Positions 16,911 to 26,466 of a stretch of 64,000 nt of DNA are shown in pieces. How positions within the stretch are numbered: the first letter of the stretch is position 1; each line of letters starts with the position of its first letter. A program made the position numbers and the translations under genes. The DNA is taken from contig NZ_LYCS01000009.1 of NCBI RefSeq assembly GCF_001659985.1, positions 62,001 to 126,000 of the forward strand, in the 5' to 3' direction. The notes below the pieces were generated by a model. The model worked only from the letters and a program-made list of their open reading frames with translations, made no database searches and was not told the origin of the DNA. The stretch comes from Oceanobacillus sp. Castelsardo. GTDB taxonomy: Bacteria; Bacillota; Bacilli; Bacillales; Amphibacillaceae.

Positions 16911-17220
16911 TGAGTTGCGGAGCGTTAAGGTTTTCCTTGCGTTACGGCACTCATCGACCGGGTGAGTTGCGGAGCGTTGAGGTTTTCCTTGCGTTACGGC
17001 ACTCATCGACCGGATGAGTTGCGGAGTATTGAGGTTTTCCTTGCGTTACGGCACTCATCGACCGGGTGAGTTGCGGAGCGTTGAGGTTTTCCTTGCGTTA
17101 CGGCACTCATCGACCAGATGAGTTGCGGAGTATTGAGGTTTTCCTTGCGTTACGGCACTCATCGACCGGATGAGTTGCGGAGCGTTGAGGTTTTCCTTGC
17201 ATTCCGATACTTGGGGGGTT
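16911..17220. repeat. 52-bp tandem repeat array, second sequence type
   Basis: TGAGTTGCGGAG recurs at 16911, 16963, 17015, 17067, 17119 and 17171, a strict 52-bp period; the last unit decays at its end. Each unit is bounded by GATGAGT and ACTCATC, a perfect 7-bp inverted repeat, and the interior is partly self-complementary, so each unit can fold as a long hairpin. Units differ at a few positions only (GCG/TAT, G/A). ATCGACCG is shared with the other array type. No unique spacers, so not a CRISPR. Confidence 0.92.
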
Positions 17221-17247
17221 CACTTTGGATGAATTTAAACAAATATT

Positions 17248-17279
17248 AAAAGGATGTTCCTTTTTTGGAACATCCTTTT
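17248..17279 (-). terminator. Terminator after the duplicated-domain gene
   Basis: 13-bp perfect stem AAAAGGATGTTCC / GGAACATCCTTTT with a 6-nt T loop and T/A runs on both sides, shortly past the stop at 17306. Confidence 0.87.
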
Positions 17280-17305
17280 TTTCTACATGCTTTAGAAAAT
17301 CATTT

Positions 17306-17743
17306 CTACTCATTTAAATGTTGTCTCATTTTTTCATGTACTTTTTTTTCAACTTTCTTCACATGTTCATCTTTCATTTTACGTCTCGGTTTTGGATGGA
17401 ACCACTCTAACTCACCATCATGAACCATCCCTTTAAATTCTTCCCCATTAATCGTTAATTTGAATTGATGAGCATCACGGGAATGTTCCTCTAGTATTGG
17501 TTTAACCTCGATACCTTCAACATCTTCAATAACATCATGATCACTTAATAATCGATGAACTTCCTTTTCAACCCATTCCAATTGCTTACTATCAAGATCC
17601 TGTTTTGGATGGGGATGAAGCCAGTGAATTTCATCTTCATGGTAATCCCCTTTATACTCTTTCCCGTCTATCGAAAAGCTAAATTGATGACGTTCATACG
17701 TCCGATCTTCATACAATGTTTTTACCTCGAAACCATCTACCAA
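17306..17743 (-). CDS. Small soluble protein with two internal repeats, function unknown
   Basis: 145 aa from a TTG 6 bases after GAGGTG (a GTG three codons earlier overlaps that site). The protein is an internal duplication: residues about 15-65 (RHQFSFSIDGKEYKGDYH, then IHWLHPHPKQDLD and WVEKEVHRLL) match residues about 88-140 (AHQFKLTINGEEFKGMVH, LEWFHPKPRRKMK, VEKKVHEKM). No signal or membrane segment; rich in His, Lys and Glu. The single unit faintly resembles YheE/DUF5342-type small proteins of Bacilli, but I am not sure. Confidence 0.65.
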   Translation of the reverse strand: MVDGFEVKTLYEDRTYERHQFSFSIDGKEYKGDYHEDEIHWLHPHPKQDLDSKQLEWVEKEVHRLLSDHDVIEDVEGIEVKPILEEHSRDAHQFKLTINGEEFKGMVHDGELEWFHPKPRRKMKDEHVKKVEKKVHEKMRQHLNE

Positions 17744-17935
17744 TGGACACACCTCACAGATTTGTTACGTTTTTTGCATCTCTTATTGTTATTCCAACTT
17801 TTATAAGATTTTATGCAAGTTACCTATATCCTAAATATTTCCCTTTACGATGTCAAAGAAATATTTCTTAGAATACAAATCTGTAGGTACCACAGTTTTT
17901 TATTCTACTCTTTTTTTATGCTAAAAAGTAAAATA

Positions 17936-17961
17936 CCCGGCAAACCAATTCGTTTGCCGGG
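17936..17961 (-). terminator. Terminator of the urease operon
   Basis: 10-bp perfect GC-rich stem CCCGGCAAAC / GTTTGCCGGG with a 6-nt loop, followed in the minus direction by TATTTTACTTTTT, 10 bases past the ureD stop. Confidence 0.9.
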
Positions 17962-17970
17962 CTTTGAGGA

Positions 17971-18795
17971 CTAGTATTTCCTTAAAAAACTTGGTTTAAC
18001 ATGAAACCATTCCTGACTTACAATTCGATGGCACTCCATAAAAATCCGCTCAATTACTTGGGTTCTGTTAGCCATGACCCGGATGGAAATCCCAGGAACC
18101 GCAAGCTTGGACAAACCCGCCTTAAAATCAGCCGTTTCTTGATTTATTATTTCATATAATTGATCAAGCAACTTTGTATCTGTTCGATCTCCGATTAGAA
18201 TGAAGGACCCCAAATGGGAATAACCTTCCATGAAGCCAAGGTCATTGATATGCTTTTCTTTTGGGCAAAGCCTAATATTATCATAGACAACTAGCTCATC
18301 TTCTAAATAGATTTCATTTAATAATCGAAGGGAATCATAACTGAAATGCTTACCCTCCGGTGACCAGCCCGGTGTCAGAATATCCGCATAAAGGAATGTA
18401 GCCCCTTTTTCCATTCGTACAACATTTTTTTGAAAATAGCGGGCATCCTTATAAGCGATAAGTGGATCGGGCAAATATTCTAAATAGCTGCCTTCCTTAA
18501 GATATATTTCCGTTTCCTGATAAGCAGGTTTTATCGGTGTTTTATATACTTTTGTTGCCGACTGGGTGGTGAGTGTTAGTTTCGCATCTTTATCAAGTGA
18601 CACGCTCATCCGATACGTATCTCCATCTAAATACCCTCCGCCTGGGTTCAAAATATAGTAACAAGGTTGGGATGATTGATTGAGATACACGGGGCGCATA
18701 ATTTTAAACGCCCCTTGAAAGAATAGATTTTTCGTAACAGTCCTTCCTTGACGTGCTTCAGCATCTAATTCAAGGATTCCCGTCCAATTAGACAT
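17971..18795 (-). CDS. ureD: Urease accessory protein UreD (UreH)
   Basis: 274 aa. UreD is the scaffold that recruits UreF and UreG to apo-urease for nickel insertion. Family landmarks: [20 protein letters not shown]-type segment near residue 45 (here [15 protein letters not shown]), [30 protein letters not shown] and [15 protein letters not shown]. Length is normal. It is the last gene of ureABCEFGD and overlaps ureG by 8 bases, implying coupled translation. Confidence 0.96.
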   Translation of the reverse strand: MSNWTGILELDAEARQGRTVTKNLFFQGAFKIMRPVYLNQSSQPCYYILNPGGGYLDGDTYRMSVSLDKDAKLTLTTQSATKVYKTPIKPAYQETEIYLKEGSYLEYLPDPLIAYKDARYFQKNVVRMEKGATFLYADILTPGWSPEGKHFSYDSLRLLNEIYLEDELVVYDNIRLCPKEKHINDLGFMEGYSHLGSFILIGDRTDTKLLDQLYEIINQETADFKAGLSKLAVPGISIRVMANRTQVIERIFMECHRIVSQEWFHVKPSFLRKY

Positions 18796-19408
18796 CTTGC
18801 TCTAATCCTTTTAATAAAACATGCTGTTTAATCCAATCCACCACTTTATCAAGACCTGTATTATCTTTTAAGTTCGTGAATACAAAAGGTTTGTTTCCAC
18901 GAAATACTTTTGTATCAGATTCCATTACTTCTAGACTTGCACCAACATATGGAGCAAGATCGGTTTTATTAATAATGAATAGGTCTGATTTAATCATCCC
19001 TTGTCCACCTTTTCGTGGAATTTTTTCCCCTTGAGCAACGTCTATAATATAGATGGAAAAGTCCACAAGCTCGGGACTAAAAGTGGCTGCCAAGTTATCC
19101 CCACCACTTTCGATAAAAATTAGCTCGACATCTGGGTGTTTTTCCTGCAATTCATCGATAGCAGCAAAGTTCATGGATGCATCTTCACGAATTGCTGTAT
19201 GTGGGCAGCCACCTGTTTCTACTCCAACAATGCGATCCTCTGGTAACACACCTGTATTCACCAAAATTTTGGCATCTTCCTTTGTATATATATCATTCGT
19301 TATGACCGCAATACTTATTTCATCTTTTAATTCCCACGCTAATTTTTCAACTAAGGCTGTTTTACCAGCTCCTACAGGTCCACCAATACCAATTTTAATA
19401 GCTTCCAT
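18788..19408 (-). CDS. ureG: Urease accessory GTPase UreG
   Basis: 206 aa. SIMIBI-class GTPase that delivers nickel to urease. Walker A is [15 protein letters not shown] (residues 9-23); the metal-binding CPH motif appears in [18 protein letters not shown], the switch region in [19 protein letters not shown], and the guanine-specificity NKTD in [13 protein letters not shown]. All expected residues are present. It lies between ureF (54 bases upstream) and ureD (overlapping). Confidence 0.97.
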   Translation of the reverse strand: MEAIKIGIGGPVGAGKTALVEKLAWELKDEISIAVITNDIYTKEDAKILVNTGVLPEDRIVGVETGGCPHTAIREDASMNFAAIDELQEKHPDVELIFIESGGDNLAATFSPELVDFSIYIIDVAQGEKIPRKGGQGMIKSDLFIINKTDLAPYVGASLEVMESDTKVFRGNKPFVFTNLKDNTGLDKVVDWIKQHVLLKGLEQDV

Positions 19409-19462
19409 TTAAACACTTCCTTAATAAAAGATCTATTGAATGTTTTAGTGCTTGTGTTAACT

Positions 19463-20146
19463 TTAAGACATAAATATTCGAATATTTAACCGTTCATGCT
19501 GCATCTGTGACAATTCTAGTCCAGGAGAAACAATTCCGAATTCATCTTCACTTAGATTAGTGATACTTTTGACAGCTCTTGTCAATTCGGATTGAAACGT
19601 ATAGATTATCTTCTGTCCAACTGTTTGTCCCAATGGGATAGCACGAACCGCATTTTGAACGAGGCTTGCAATAGTCGAATATAAGTAATATAAAAGGGTT
19701 GTCTCCTTTGGTACTTGTAAAAAGTGTCCTACCATCGTAAATACAATTGCTGGATTTCCAAATGATTGCTTTCCCTTTATTCGCTTTTTATATAGAGTTA
19801 AAATAGGTGCTTCATATAGGGTTTCCGCTATCGTAACCATTCTTTCACCCATTCGCGCCGAACCCTCTCTCGTTTCTCTTGCAAGGTTCTGTACCGTTAT
19901 TTTACGGTCTAATTCCCATATCTTTTCCAAATTATTAGCTTCAAGTGCTTCATAAACAAGACTTGCTGCCAAGCCATCCGAATAGACAAGTTGTTCATGT
20001 AAGTATACTTCCAACCATTTTGAAAATGTCACTTCATCATAGACCGCTCCGTCTTGAATGTAACTTTCCAGACCAAACGAATGGCTAAATGCTCCCGTTG
20101 GAAAGTTAGAATCACATAATTGAAACAAAGATAATGTCTTATCCAT
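19463..20146 (-). CDS. ureF: Urease accessory protein UreF
   Basis: 227 aa, all helical. UreF bridges UreD and UreG and acts on the GTPase during nickel loading. Recognised by the N-terminal [21 protein letters not shown], the mid-region [10 protein letters not shown] and the C-terminal [19 protein letters not shown]. Its start overlaps the end of ureE by 8 bases. Confidence 0.96.
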   Translation of the reverse strand: MDKTLSLFQLCDSNFPTGAFSHSFGLESYIQDGAVYDEVTFSKWLEVYLHEQLVYSDGLAASLVYEALEANNLEKIWELDRKITVQNLARETREGSARMGERMVTIAETLYEAPILTLYKKRIKGKQSFGNPAIVFTMVGHFLQVPKETTLLYYLYSTIASLVQNAVRAIPLGQTVGQKIIYTFQSELTRAVKSITNLSEDEFGIVSPGLELSQMQHERLNIRIFMS

Positions 20147-20594
20147 GGCTATGTCCTATATGACGAAACGCTTCTTTCACCTTACGATCCTCACGTGTAT
20201 ATGGGATTCCTAACTCTTTTAATAAATCCTCTACTAAATAATCATATTGAACCAGCATTTCGTCTCCTTCGAACTGTGCTGGTAAATGTCTATTCCCCAA
20301 TTGATGTGCGATAGTTCCCATTTCGTATATGCTTCGCGGATGTATAATCAACAAATCTTCGGACAGGACATCGATGATAATCATGTTTTCATCGTCCATG
20401 TACAGAACATCGCCATCTTGGAGGTCTTTCTGTTCTTTTAACCTAATCCCCAACTCACGTCCATGATCTGTTTCCACTCTCTGGATCCGTTTCACTAAGT
20501 GCGCACTTTCTAAATAAACCTTTTCTTTGTGGCGCTTTTCTAAATCCTTTGATTCTAAATCATGTATATTTGTTACAACTTTTTCGATAATCAT
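20139..20594 (-). CDS. ureE: Urease nickel chaperone UreE
   Basis: 151 aa from the ATG at 20594, which follows TGAGGTG; upstream in-frame codons lie inside the end of ureC and are not used. UreE binds nickel and hands it to the UreG complex. Seen: N-terminal UreE domain ([20 protein letters not shown]... [20 protein letters not shown]) and the conserved [20 protein letters not shown] region containing the dimer-interface histidine. The C-terminus has only HIGHSHG, a very short histidine tail compared with the long ones of enteric UreE. Confidence 0.95.
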   Translation of the reverse strand: MIIEKVVTNIHDLESKDLEKRHKEKVYLESAHLVKRIQRVETDHGRELGIRLKEQKDLQDGDVLYMDDENMIIIDVLSEDLLIIHPRSIYEMGTIAHQLGNRHLPAQFEGDEMLVQYDYLVEDLLKELGIPYTREDRKVKEAFRHIGHSHG

Positions 20595-20604
20595 TGTCTT
20601 CACC

Positions 20605-22317
20605 TCAAAATAAGAAATAACGTTGACCGATTGGAACTGTATCAACGGGGTCACAAGTGATTACTTCCCCATTAATTTTCACCTCATATGTTTGTGGATC
20701 CACATCAATATCAGGTGTCTCGGTATTTAATTTCATATCTTTTTTAGTTAAGTTACGGATGCCCCTTACAGGTCGAATCTGCTTCTCTAGACCAAGTTTT
20801 TCGTGAACCTTATTGTCGTATGCAGCCTGAGAGATAAATGTAAACGAGCTTTTACCTAACGCCTTACCGACAGATGCATACATTGGTCGGTAAATTAATG
20901 GCTGTGGTGTTGGGATAGTAGCATTGGCATCCCCCATCAAACTTTGGACAATTAAACCATTCTTCAAAATCATTTCTGGTTTTGCCCCGAAAAATTTCGA
21001 ATCCCATAATACGAGATCTGCAACTTTACCAACTTCTATCGAGCCAACATATTCTGAAATACCATGTGTAATGGCTGGATTGATGGTGTATTTTGCTATA
21101 TATCGCTTCACACGATTGTTATCTGCGTACTTTTGGTCACCTTTCATAATCCCTAACTGCTTTTTCATTTTGTCCGCTGTCTGCCACGTTCTTAAGACAA
21201 CTTCACCAACTCGTCCCATTGCTTGTGCATCGGAACTAACCATACTAAATACACCCATATCCTGCAGTATATCTTCCGCTGCAATGGTTTCACTACGAAT
21301 TCGAGAATCGGCAAAAGCAATATCTTCCGGTACAGAAGGATTCAAATGATGACAAACCATCAACATGTCCAAATGTTCATCAATAGTATTGACAGTGTAT
21401 GGCAATGTAGGATTAGTTGATGAAGGAAGGATATTCATCATTCCGGCCGATTTAATTAAATCTGGCGAATGGCCTCCCCCAGCCCCTTCTGTATGATACA
21501 TGTGAAGAACACGATCCTTAACAGCACTCATCGTGTCTTCCATAAACCCGCCTTCGTTTAACGTATCTGCATGAAGAGCTACTTGAACATCATACTTGTC
21601 CGCAACCCTTAGTGAATAATCTAATGAAGAAGTAGTTGCGCCCCAATCTTCGTGAACTTTTAGACCAATTGCTCCTGCACGAACCTGTTCAGCCAACGGT
21701 TCTTCACTAGCTGCATGCCCTTTTCCAGTTAGACCTACATTAATTGGCAACCCTTCAACAGCCTGTAGCATGCGATACATATTCCATTCACCTGGAGTCG
21801 CAGTAGTGGCACGAGATCCAGCACCAGGCCCAACACCTCCACCAATTAGCGTAGTCAATCCAGCTGTTAGAGCTACATCGACTTGTTCTGGATTAATGAA
21901 ATGTACATGGGTGTCAATTCCACCAGCGGTTAAAATTTTCCCTTCACCTGCAATGACTTCTGTGGAAGCTCCGATAACAATATCGACATTATCCATTACA
22001 AGTGGATTTCCGCTTTTACCTATTTTATAAATGAGCCCATCTCTTAGTGCTACATCCGCTTTATAAATCCCAGTGTAGTCCACAACAATAACATTAGTTA
22101 TAACCGTATCTGGAACACCGTCTTCACGTGTAGCAAGTGGGTGCTGTCCCATTCCATCACGAATTACCTTTCCCCCACCAAAAACAACTTCTTCTCCATA
22201 GGTTGTGTAATCTTTTTCAATCTGGATAAACAAGTCTGTATCTGCTAAGCGGATTGAATCACCAGTCGTCGGTCCGTACATTTGTGAATACTGTTCCCTA
22301 GACATTTTAAAACTCAT
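20605..22317 (-). CDS. ureC: Urease subunit alpha (catalytic)
   Basis: 570 aa, full length. Hydrolyses urea to ammonia and carbamate at a dinuclear nickel centre. Metal and catalytic residues are all in place: THVHF (nickel ligands, about residue 136), the carbamylated lysine in [10 protein letters not shown] (about residue 220), [11 protein letters not shown], the flap histidines in [13 protein letters not shown], and [12 protein letters not shown] near residue 365. The start ATG overlaps the ureB stop (ATGA), so translation is coupled. An intact active enzyme is expected. Confidence 0.98.
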   Translation of the reverse strand: MSFKMSREQYSQMYGPTTGDSIRLADTDLFIQIEKDYTTYGEEVVFGGGKVIRDGMGQHPLATREDGVPDTVITNVIVVDYTGIYKADVALRDGLIYKIGKSGNPLVMDNVDIVIGASTEVIAGEGKILTAGGIDTHVHFINPEQVDVALTAGLTTLIGGGVGPGAGSRATTATPGEWNMYRMLQAVEGLPINVGLTGKGHAASEEPLAEQVRAGAIGLKVHEDWGATTSSLDYSLRVADKYDVQVALHADTLNEGGFMEDTMSAVKDRVLHMYHTEGAGGGHSPDLIKSAGMMNILPSSTNPTLPYTVNTIDEHLDMLMVCHHLNPSVPEDIAFADSRIRSETIAAEDILQDMGVFSMVSSDAQAMGRVGEVVLRTWQTADKMKKQLGIMKGDQKYADNNRVKRYIAKYTINPAITHGISEYVGSIEVGKVADLVLWDSKFFGAKPEMILKNGLIVQSLMGDANATIPTPQPLIYRPMYASVGKALGKSSFTFISQAAYDNKVHEKLGLEKQIRPVRGIRNLTKKDMKLNTETPDIDVDPQTYEVKINGEVITCDPVDTVPIGQRYFLF

Positions 22318-22637
22318 TTGCTATCCCTGCCTTCTAATGGTCCATCTACTTTGTTATTAAATCCATATATTTCACGTTTACCAGCATAATCAATTAATTC
22401 GACTTCCTTTTCATCACCCGGTTCAAAGCGTACCGCAGCCCCCGCAGGAACATTTAATCGTTTCCCATATGCTTCATCTCGATTAAATTTGAGCGCATTA
22501 TTTACTTCATAGAAATGAAAGTGTGAACCTATTTGTACAGGTCTGTCGCCTGTGTTAACAACCGTAATTTTTGAACTTTGTCTATCTTCATTACAAATAA
22601 TCTCTTCTTCTTTTAGGATTATTTCTCCTGGTATCAT
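22314..22637 (-). CDS. ureB: Urease subunit beta
   Basis: 107 aa. Small structural subunit of the bacterial three-subunit urease. The opening [19 protein letters not shown], the [20 protein letters not shown] block and [20 protein letters not shown] are typical. The second of two adjacent starts (GTG-ATG) is preferred. Stop overlaps the ureC start. Confidence 0.97.
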   Translation of the reverse strand: MIPGEIILKEEEIICNEDRQSSKITVVNTGDRPVQIGSHFHFYEVNNALKFNRDEAYGKRLNVPAGAAVRFEPGDEKEVELIDYAGKREIYGFNNKVDGPLEGRDSK

Positions 22638-22707
22638 CACTATCTCAGCCCTTTCGTATTAGAAATCACATAAGTTTGACTATTACTAGTAAGTCTGATC
22701 CAACTAT

Positions 22708-23010
22708 TTAGCGAATTGGATTATGCACTGTAACAAGTTTTGTACCATCCGGGAATGTAGCTTCTACCTGGATATCATCAATCATTTCAGGAATCCCATC
22801 CATCACATCATTTCGTGTTAAAATGGTTGCTCCATACTCCATTAATTCAGCAACAGATTTACCATCCCTTGCACCTTCCAATACTTCATAAGTGATAAGT
22901 GCCATCGCTTCTGGATGATTTAATTTTAGACCTCTCTGTTTTCGTCGTTTAGCGAGATCTGCTGCAACAACAATTAATAACTTATCTATTTCACGTGGCA
23001 ATAATTGCAT
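22708..23010 (-). CDS. ureA: Urease subunit gamma
   Basis: 100 aa, the normal length. First gene of the operon. Signature segments are [37 protein letters not shown], and [20 protein letters not shown] ending in VTVHNPIR. A strong AAGGAGG site precedes the ATG. No nickel or urea transporter gene is seen in the window, so nickel must be supplied from elsewhere. Confidence 0.97.
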   Translation of the reverse strand: MQLLPREIDKLLIVVAADLAKRRKQRGLKLNHPEAMALITYEVLEGARDGKSVAELMEYGATILTRNDVMDGIPEMIDDIQVEATFPDGTKLVTVHNPIR

Positions 23011-23114
23011 GTTATAACCTCCTTGAGGGTTTTAAATATATTAAAAAGCATTTCCAATATTTAACTTTTGAAAACATGTTATAGGATAAATTAATCCTGT
23101 GGTTTTTTATAAGT

Positions 23115-23147
23115 TTAGCAATTGCTAAAAATTAGATTAACTTTCAT
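23115..23147 (-). CDS. Possible 10-aa leader peptide upstream of ureA
   Basis: ATG-AAA-GTT-AAT to TAA encodes MKVNLIFSNC. It is preceded by AAAAAGGAGG at ideal spacing (a better ribosome site than most genes here) and ends inside a perfect 16-bp palindrome TTTAGCAATTGCTAAA (23114-23129). It lies about 105 bases upstream of ureA on the same strand. A regulatory leader peptide is one reading; a relic of an older gene start is another. Confidence 0.35.
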   Translation of the reverse strand: MKVNLIFSNC

Positions 23148-23170
23148 TTTTACCTCCTTTTTAGATATTA

Positions 23171-23186
23171 TGTGAAATGCGTAACA
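23171..23186 (-). promoter_or_regulatory. GlnR/TnrA-like half-palindrome upstream of ureA
   Basis: TGTGAAATGCGTAACA, i.e. TGTTA-N6-TCACA on the minus strand. It is one base shorter than the TnrA/GlnR consensus TGTNA-N7-TNACA. Urease operons of Bacilli are often under nitrogen control, so the position is suggestive, but the spacing defect makes this weak. Confidence 0.3.
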
Positions 23187-23618
23187 AAGTAACTATTTAG
23201 TGATGGTACCTAACTATTCGTCACGTTTCACTTAACGATATTTTGTTTTTAGATTTTAGAACAAGTGTGTGTCATTCATTTTCAACAAATGTTGAAAGAG
23301 ACGGTGTTTCTCCTAAATGACTAGTGTATGAGGTGGTTCACTTTTACATCTGGTAGATTAACCGATGCGAAAAGAGTTTGGGAAAAACTATATTCTGCCT
23401 AAACATGTCCATCTATTTGATTGCTCTTAATACTTCCTCCAGTGAGGGGACCAAGAAAGCATAGCGCCATTAAATATTAGTTTGGCAGAGTTGATAGTTT
23501 CTACCCTATTTTACATATTTTGGGGAGGAAAGCAAGTTTTAAATTTTCTTTTGCTAAAAACTTTATCTGGGTCGCTAAATTAGTATTAGATTTTCATCAT
23601 TACTTTTTTCTTTTTTAT

Positions 23619-23740
23619 CGTGCTTTAGGCAGTGATTACCCCTCTCTCGGTCGAGTCCGGACTTTTATTTCGTGCTTCCGGTAGTGATAGCTCCTCTCGG
23701 TCGGGTGCAATCCTTTTTTTCGTGCCTCCCAGCAGTAATA
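23619..23740. repeat. Degenerate 52-bp-period repeat
   Basis: CGTGCTTTAGGCAGTGAT (23619) and CGTGCTTCCGGTAGTGAT (23671) are 52 bp apart; a third, CGTGCCTCCCAGCAGTAAT, follows after 50 bp. TCTCGGTCGAGT is shared with the 11-13 kb array. Confidence 0.7.
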
Positions 23741-23931
23741 CCATCTTCATTCACAATAATTTCATAATGTATTAGCTAATTTGTCATAAGTTACTAATTT
23801 CCTATTAGAAATTTCATCTATAATTAAGCTAAGTACATTTACACCATGTATATAGTGTTAACTCTAACTTCAGTAGACGAATGCTCAGTATTACACTTAA
23901 TTGTATAAGAGTTAAAGGAGGAATTAGAAAC

Positions 23932-25272
23932 ATGCTATTTGAGGATCCAGTAATAGCTAGTAGATTTTTAACGTTACTTACTCTTTCCTTTCACATTATT
24001 TACGCAACGATCGGAGTAGGTGTTCCGCTTATGATTATGATTGCGCAGTGGATTGGAATCAGAAAAAACGATGAACATTATATTTTGATGGCTAGACGTT
24101 GGGCCAGGGGATTTGTTGTAACGGTTGCAGTTGGTGTAGTTACAGGGACTGTGATTGGACTTCAACTTTCCCTTCTTTGGCCGAACTTTATGGAATTGGC
24201 AGGTCAAATTATAGCACTTCCTTTATTCATGGAAGTATTCGCGTTTTTCTTTGAAGCGATATTTTTAGGTATTTACTTGTACACATGGGACCGATTTGAA
24301 GATCAGCGAAAACACTTTTTCTTATTAATTCCAGTCGCCCTTGGAGCGGGGATGTCAGCTTTATTCATCACGATAGTAAATTCTTTTATGAATACACCAC
24401 AAGGGTTCGATATCATGGATGGGCAAATCGTTAATGCAAATCCAATTGCTGCGATGTTTAACCCAGCTATGCCGACAAAAGTATCGCATGTCCTTGCGAC
24501 TGCTTACATGACTGTCGCATTTATGCTTGCAGCGATTGCCGCTTACAATTTAATAAAAGGTTCTAAGCATGTCTATCACAAAAAGGCACTTCATTTAACG
24601 ATGAAAGTTGGATTAATTTTCGCCATTGCAGCAGCGATTATTGGAGATTTTTCTGGAAAATATTTAGCAGAGTATCAACCAGAAAAACTAGCTGCAGCAG
24701 AATGGCACTTTGAAACCGAAGAAGGAGCACCCCTATTATTATACGGGGTACTAGATGAAAATAATGAAGTGAAGGGTGCTATCAAAATACCATACGCTTT
24801 AAGTATATTGGCTTTTAGTGTTCCTACATCAGAAGTTATTGGATTAAATGAATTTCCTGTTGAGGAAACTCCTCCCCTTATTGTCCATTATTACTTTGAC
24901 TTAATGATTACCATTGGTGTCTTTATGATTGTTCTATCTCTTGTTTTTTGGATAGGTATAAAGCGTGGTTGGGCTTTTGTAAAAGCAACATGGTACCGTT
25001 GGTTAATCGTCCTTGGTGGTCCATTATCCTTTTTAGCTATCGAAGCGGGTTGGTGGATGACAGAGGTTGGACGACAGCCATGGATTCTTCGCGGAATCAT
25101 GACTGTAGAAGAGGCAGCCACATCGAGTGACTATGTAGGATTAATATCCATTCTATTTATTGCTTTATATATCATATTAGGAATTGGTACAGTTGTTGTA
25201 CTTCGCCGCATATTTAAAGACAATCCAGTGGAAAAAGAGCTTAAAGCTTCACAAGGTGGTGAAAACGCATGA
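23932..25272 (+). CDS. cydA: Cytochrome bd-type quinol oxidase subunit I
   Basis: 446 aa from ATG 23932, which follows AAAGGAGG; an upstream in-frame ATG (23881) is not supported. Heme-bearing subunit of the terminal oxidase that oxidises menaquinol and reduces oxygen. Nine or so membrane helices; the N-terminal helix contains the heme ligand His of LTLLTLSFHIIYATIGVGVP, then WARGFVVTVAVGVVTGTVIG with the MEVFAFFFEAIFLGIYLY segment carrying the proton-channel glutamates. The Q-loop is short, as in the cyanide-insensitive/YthA-type oxidases, and the sequence looks more like YthA than classical CydA. Confidence 0.9.
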   Translation: MLFEDPVIASRFLTLLTLSFHIIYATIGVGVPLMIMIAQWIGIRKNDEHYILMARRWARGFVVTVAVGVVTGTVIGLQLSLLWPNFMELAGQIIALPLFMEVFAFFFEAIFLGIYLYTWDRFEDQRKHFFLLIPVALGAGMSALFITIVNSFMNTPQGFDIMDGQIVNANPIAAMFNPAMPTKVSHVLATAYMTVAFMLAAIAAYNLIKGSKHVYHKKALHLTMKVGLIFAIAAAIIGDFSGKYLAEYQPEKLAAAEWHFETEEGAPLLLYGVLDENNEVKGAIKIPYALSILAFSVPTSEVIGLNEFPVEETPPLIVHYYFDLMITIGVFMIVLSLVFWIGIKRGWAFVKATWYRWLIVLGGPLSFLAIEAGWWMTEVGRQPWILRGIMTVEEAATSSDYVGLISILFIALYIILGIGTVVVLRRIFKDNPVEKELKASQGGENA

Positions 25273-26291
25273 CACTAGAAATTTTAGGTATAACCGTACT
25301 GTGGACATTTTTGTTTGGTTACATTATTGTCGGATCGATTGATTATGGTGCTGGTTTCTTTAATGCATACAGTATCATCACAGGGAAGGATCATATTTTA
25401 TCTAATGTTATTCAGCGTTACCTATCCCCTGTTTGGGAAGTTACCAATGTATTTTTCGTGTTTTTCTTTGTAGGGATTGTAGGATTCTTTCCCGATACAG
25501 CCTACTATTTTGGAACCATTTTTCTCATACCGGGCAGTATTGCGTTAATCTTACTAGCAATACGTGGGTCCTATTATGCATTTGAAACTTATGGAACTAA
25601 AGGACATAAAGGATATGCGATTATGTATGGACTATCCGGACTTATTATTCCTGCTTCCCTTTCCATTGTGCTCACGATATCAGAAGGTGGGTTTGTTTTT
25701 ATAGAAGATGAGAATCCTGTCCTTGATTATTGGGCATTATTCACCAGTCCATTATCATGGTCGATTGTCATTTTAAGTATTGTAGCAGTGCTTTATATTT
25801 CGGCCGTATTTCTTACTTGGTATGCAAATAAAACAGGTGATTTAAAAGCTACCAATTTAATGCGCAAATATGCACTCATTTGGGCATTACCTTTAATCAT
25901 TACCGCGGGCGGAATTATTTATGAATTAAAATTCCACAGTCCTGAACATTATGAACGAATCATAGACCTATGGTGGATGTTTGGTTTATCCTTTTTATTA
26001 TGGATTGCAACCGTTTGGTTCATTTGGAAACGAAGAAAGTATGGAATTTCCGTTTGGCTAATGTTCGGTCAATTTGCACTAGCTTTTTATGGATTCGGAA
26101 TTTCCCATTATCCATACTTGTTATATCCATACTTAACCATTTACGAAGGGTTTACCAATCAAGCAATGGCCATTTCACTCGTCGTTGTATTTATTCTCGG
26201 TCTTGCACTGTTAATACCTTCTATCTATTTATTATTTAAATTGTTCTTGTTTGATAAGAATTATCTAAAAGGAAAACAAAAGAAGGAGTGA
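25269..26291 (+). CDS. cydB: Cytochrome bd-type quinol oxidase subunit II
   Basis: 340 aa, eight or nine membrane helices. Starts with a 4-base ATGA overlap with the cydA stop, so translation is coupled. The N-terminal LFGYIIVGSIDYGAGFFNAYS block, with the GxxDGxG-like (SIDYGAG) motif, and the SPVWEVTNVF segment are characteristic of CydB. Together with cydA and the small gene downstream it forms one transcription unit. YthB-like. Confidence 0.9.
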   Translation: MTLEILGITVLWTFLFGYIIVGSIDYGAGFFNAYSIITGKDHILSNVIQRYLSPVWEVTNVFFVFFFVGIVGFFPDTAYYFGTIFLIPGSIALILLAIRGSYYAFETYGTKGHKGYAIMYGLSGLIIPASLSIVLTISEGGFVFIEDENPVLDYWALFTSPLSWSIVILSIVAVLYISAVFLTWYANKTGDLKATNLMRKYALIWALPLIITAGGIIYELKFHSPEHYERIIDLWWMFGLSFLLWIATVWFIWKRRKYGISVWLMFGQFALAFYGFGISHYPYLLYPYLTIYEGFTNQAMAISLVVVFILGLALLIPSIYLLFKLFLFDKNYLKGKQKKE

Positions 26292-26296
26292 AAGAC

Positions 26297-26410
26297 ATGC
26301 TAACAGATTTTCTGATTTTTGTCGCTCCATTTATTATCATCATTGTGGCACTGATACTAGCATTCTTTGTAGCGTTTAGGGATGACCCTGTAATTAATGA
26401 AGAAAATTAA
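26297..26410 (+). CDS. 37-aa membrane peptide of the cytochrome bd operon
   Basis: Starts 5 bases after the cydB stop, with GGAG in the end of cydB. One transmembrane helix (FLIFVAPFIIIIVALILAFF) followed by a short acidic tail VAFRDDPVINEEN. Such tiny single-helix proteins (CydX, CydS, YthC) are structural subunits of bd oxidases; position and topology fit this role, although sequence is too short for a firm family call. Confidence 0.8.
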   Translation: MLTDFLIFVAPFIIIIVALILAFFVAFRDDPVINEEN

Positions 26411-26415
26411 ACATC

Positions 26416-26453
26416 AAAAGAGCTTTGCCACTGGGTTTGGACAAAGCTCTTTT
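26416..26453. terminator. Shared terminator between cydAB and cydDC
   Basis: 12-bp perfect stem AAAAGAGCTTTG / CAAAGCTCTTTT with a 14-nt loop, T runs in both directions, midway between the convergent operons. Confidence 0.9.
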
Positions 26454-26466
26454 CTTTTAATTTAAA

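Larger units (their letters stand above)
16786..17305. other. Intergenic region filled by a tandem array
   Basis: The gap between two minus-strand genes consists mainly of the 52-bp array at 16911-17220 and the terminator at 17248-17279. Reading frames that cross it (16823-17017 plus strand, 17107-17313 minus strand) are translations of the repeat and terminator and are not accepted as genes. Confidence 0.8.
23011..23931. other. Long divergent gap between ureA and cydA
   Basis: About 920 bases between the urease and cytochrome bd operons. It holds a 10-codon leader ORF with palindrome and a GlnR/TnrA-like site on the ureA side (23114-23186), a degenerate 52-bp-type repeat (23619-23740), and the cydA leader. 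A 24-codon frame (about 23329-23403, MRWFTFTSG...) has no ribosome site and I do not accept it. No promoter can be set with confidence. Confidence 0.6.

Noticed and set aside
16911-17220. Regular array suggesting CRISPR
   Set aside because: Whole 52-bp units are repeated almost identically; there are no unique spacers and no cas genes in the window.
17107-17313. 68-aa minus-strand frame
   Set aside because: Runs through the terminator of the neighbouring gene and into the repeat array.
18000-23000. Long antisense frames within urease genes
   Set aside because: Shadows of well-identified genes; no sites or family matches.
23329-23403. 24-codon frame MRWFTFTSG...
   Set aside because: No ribosome site and no continuation; could be a gene remnant but cannot be supported.
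23760-23931. Rex or FNR site upstream of cydA
   Set aside because: No TTGTG..CACAA or TGTGA..TCACA palindrome could be found near the operon.
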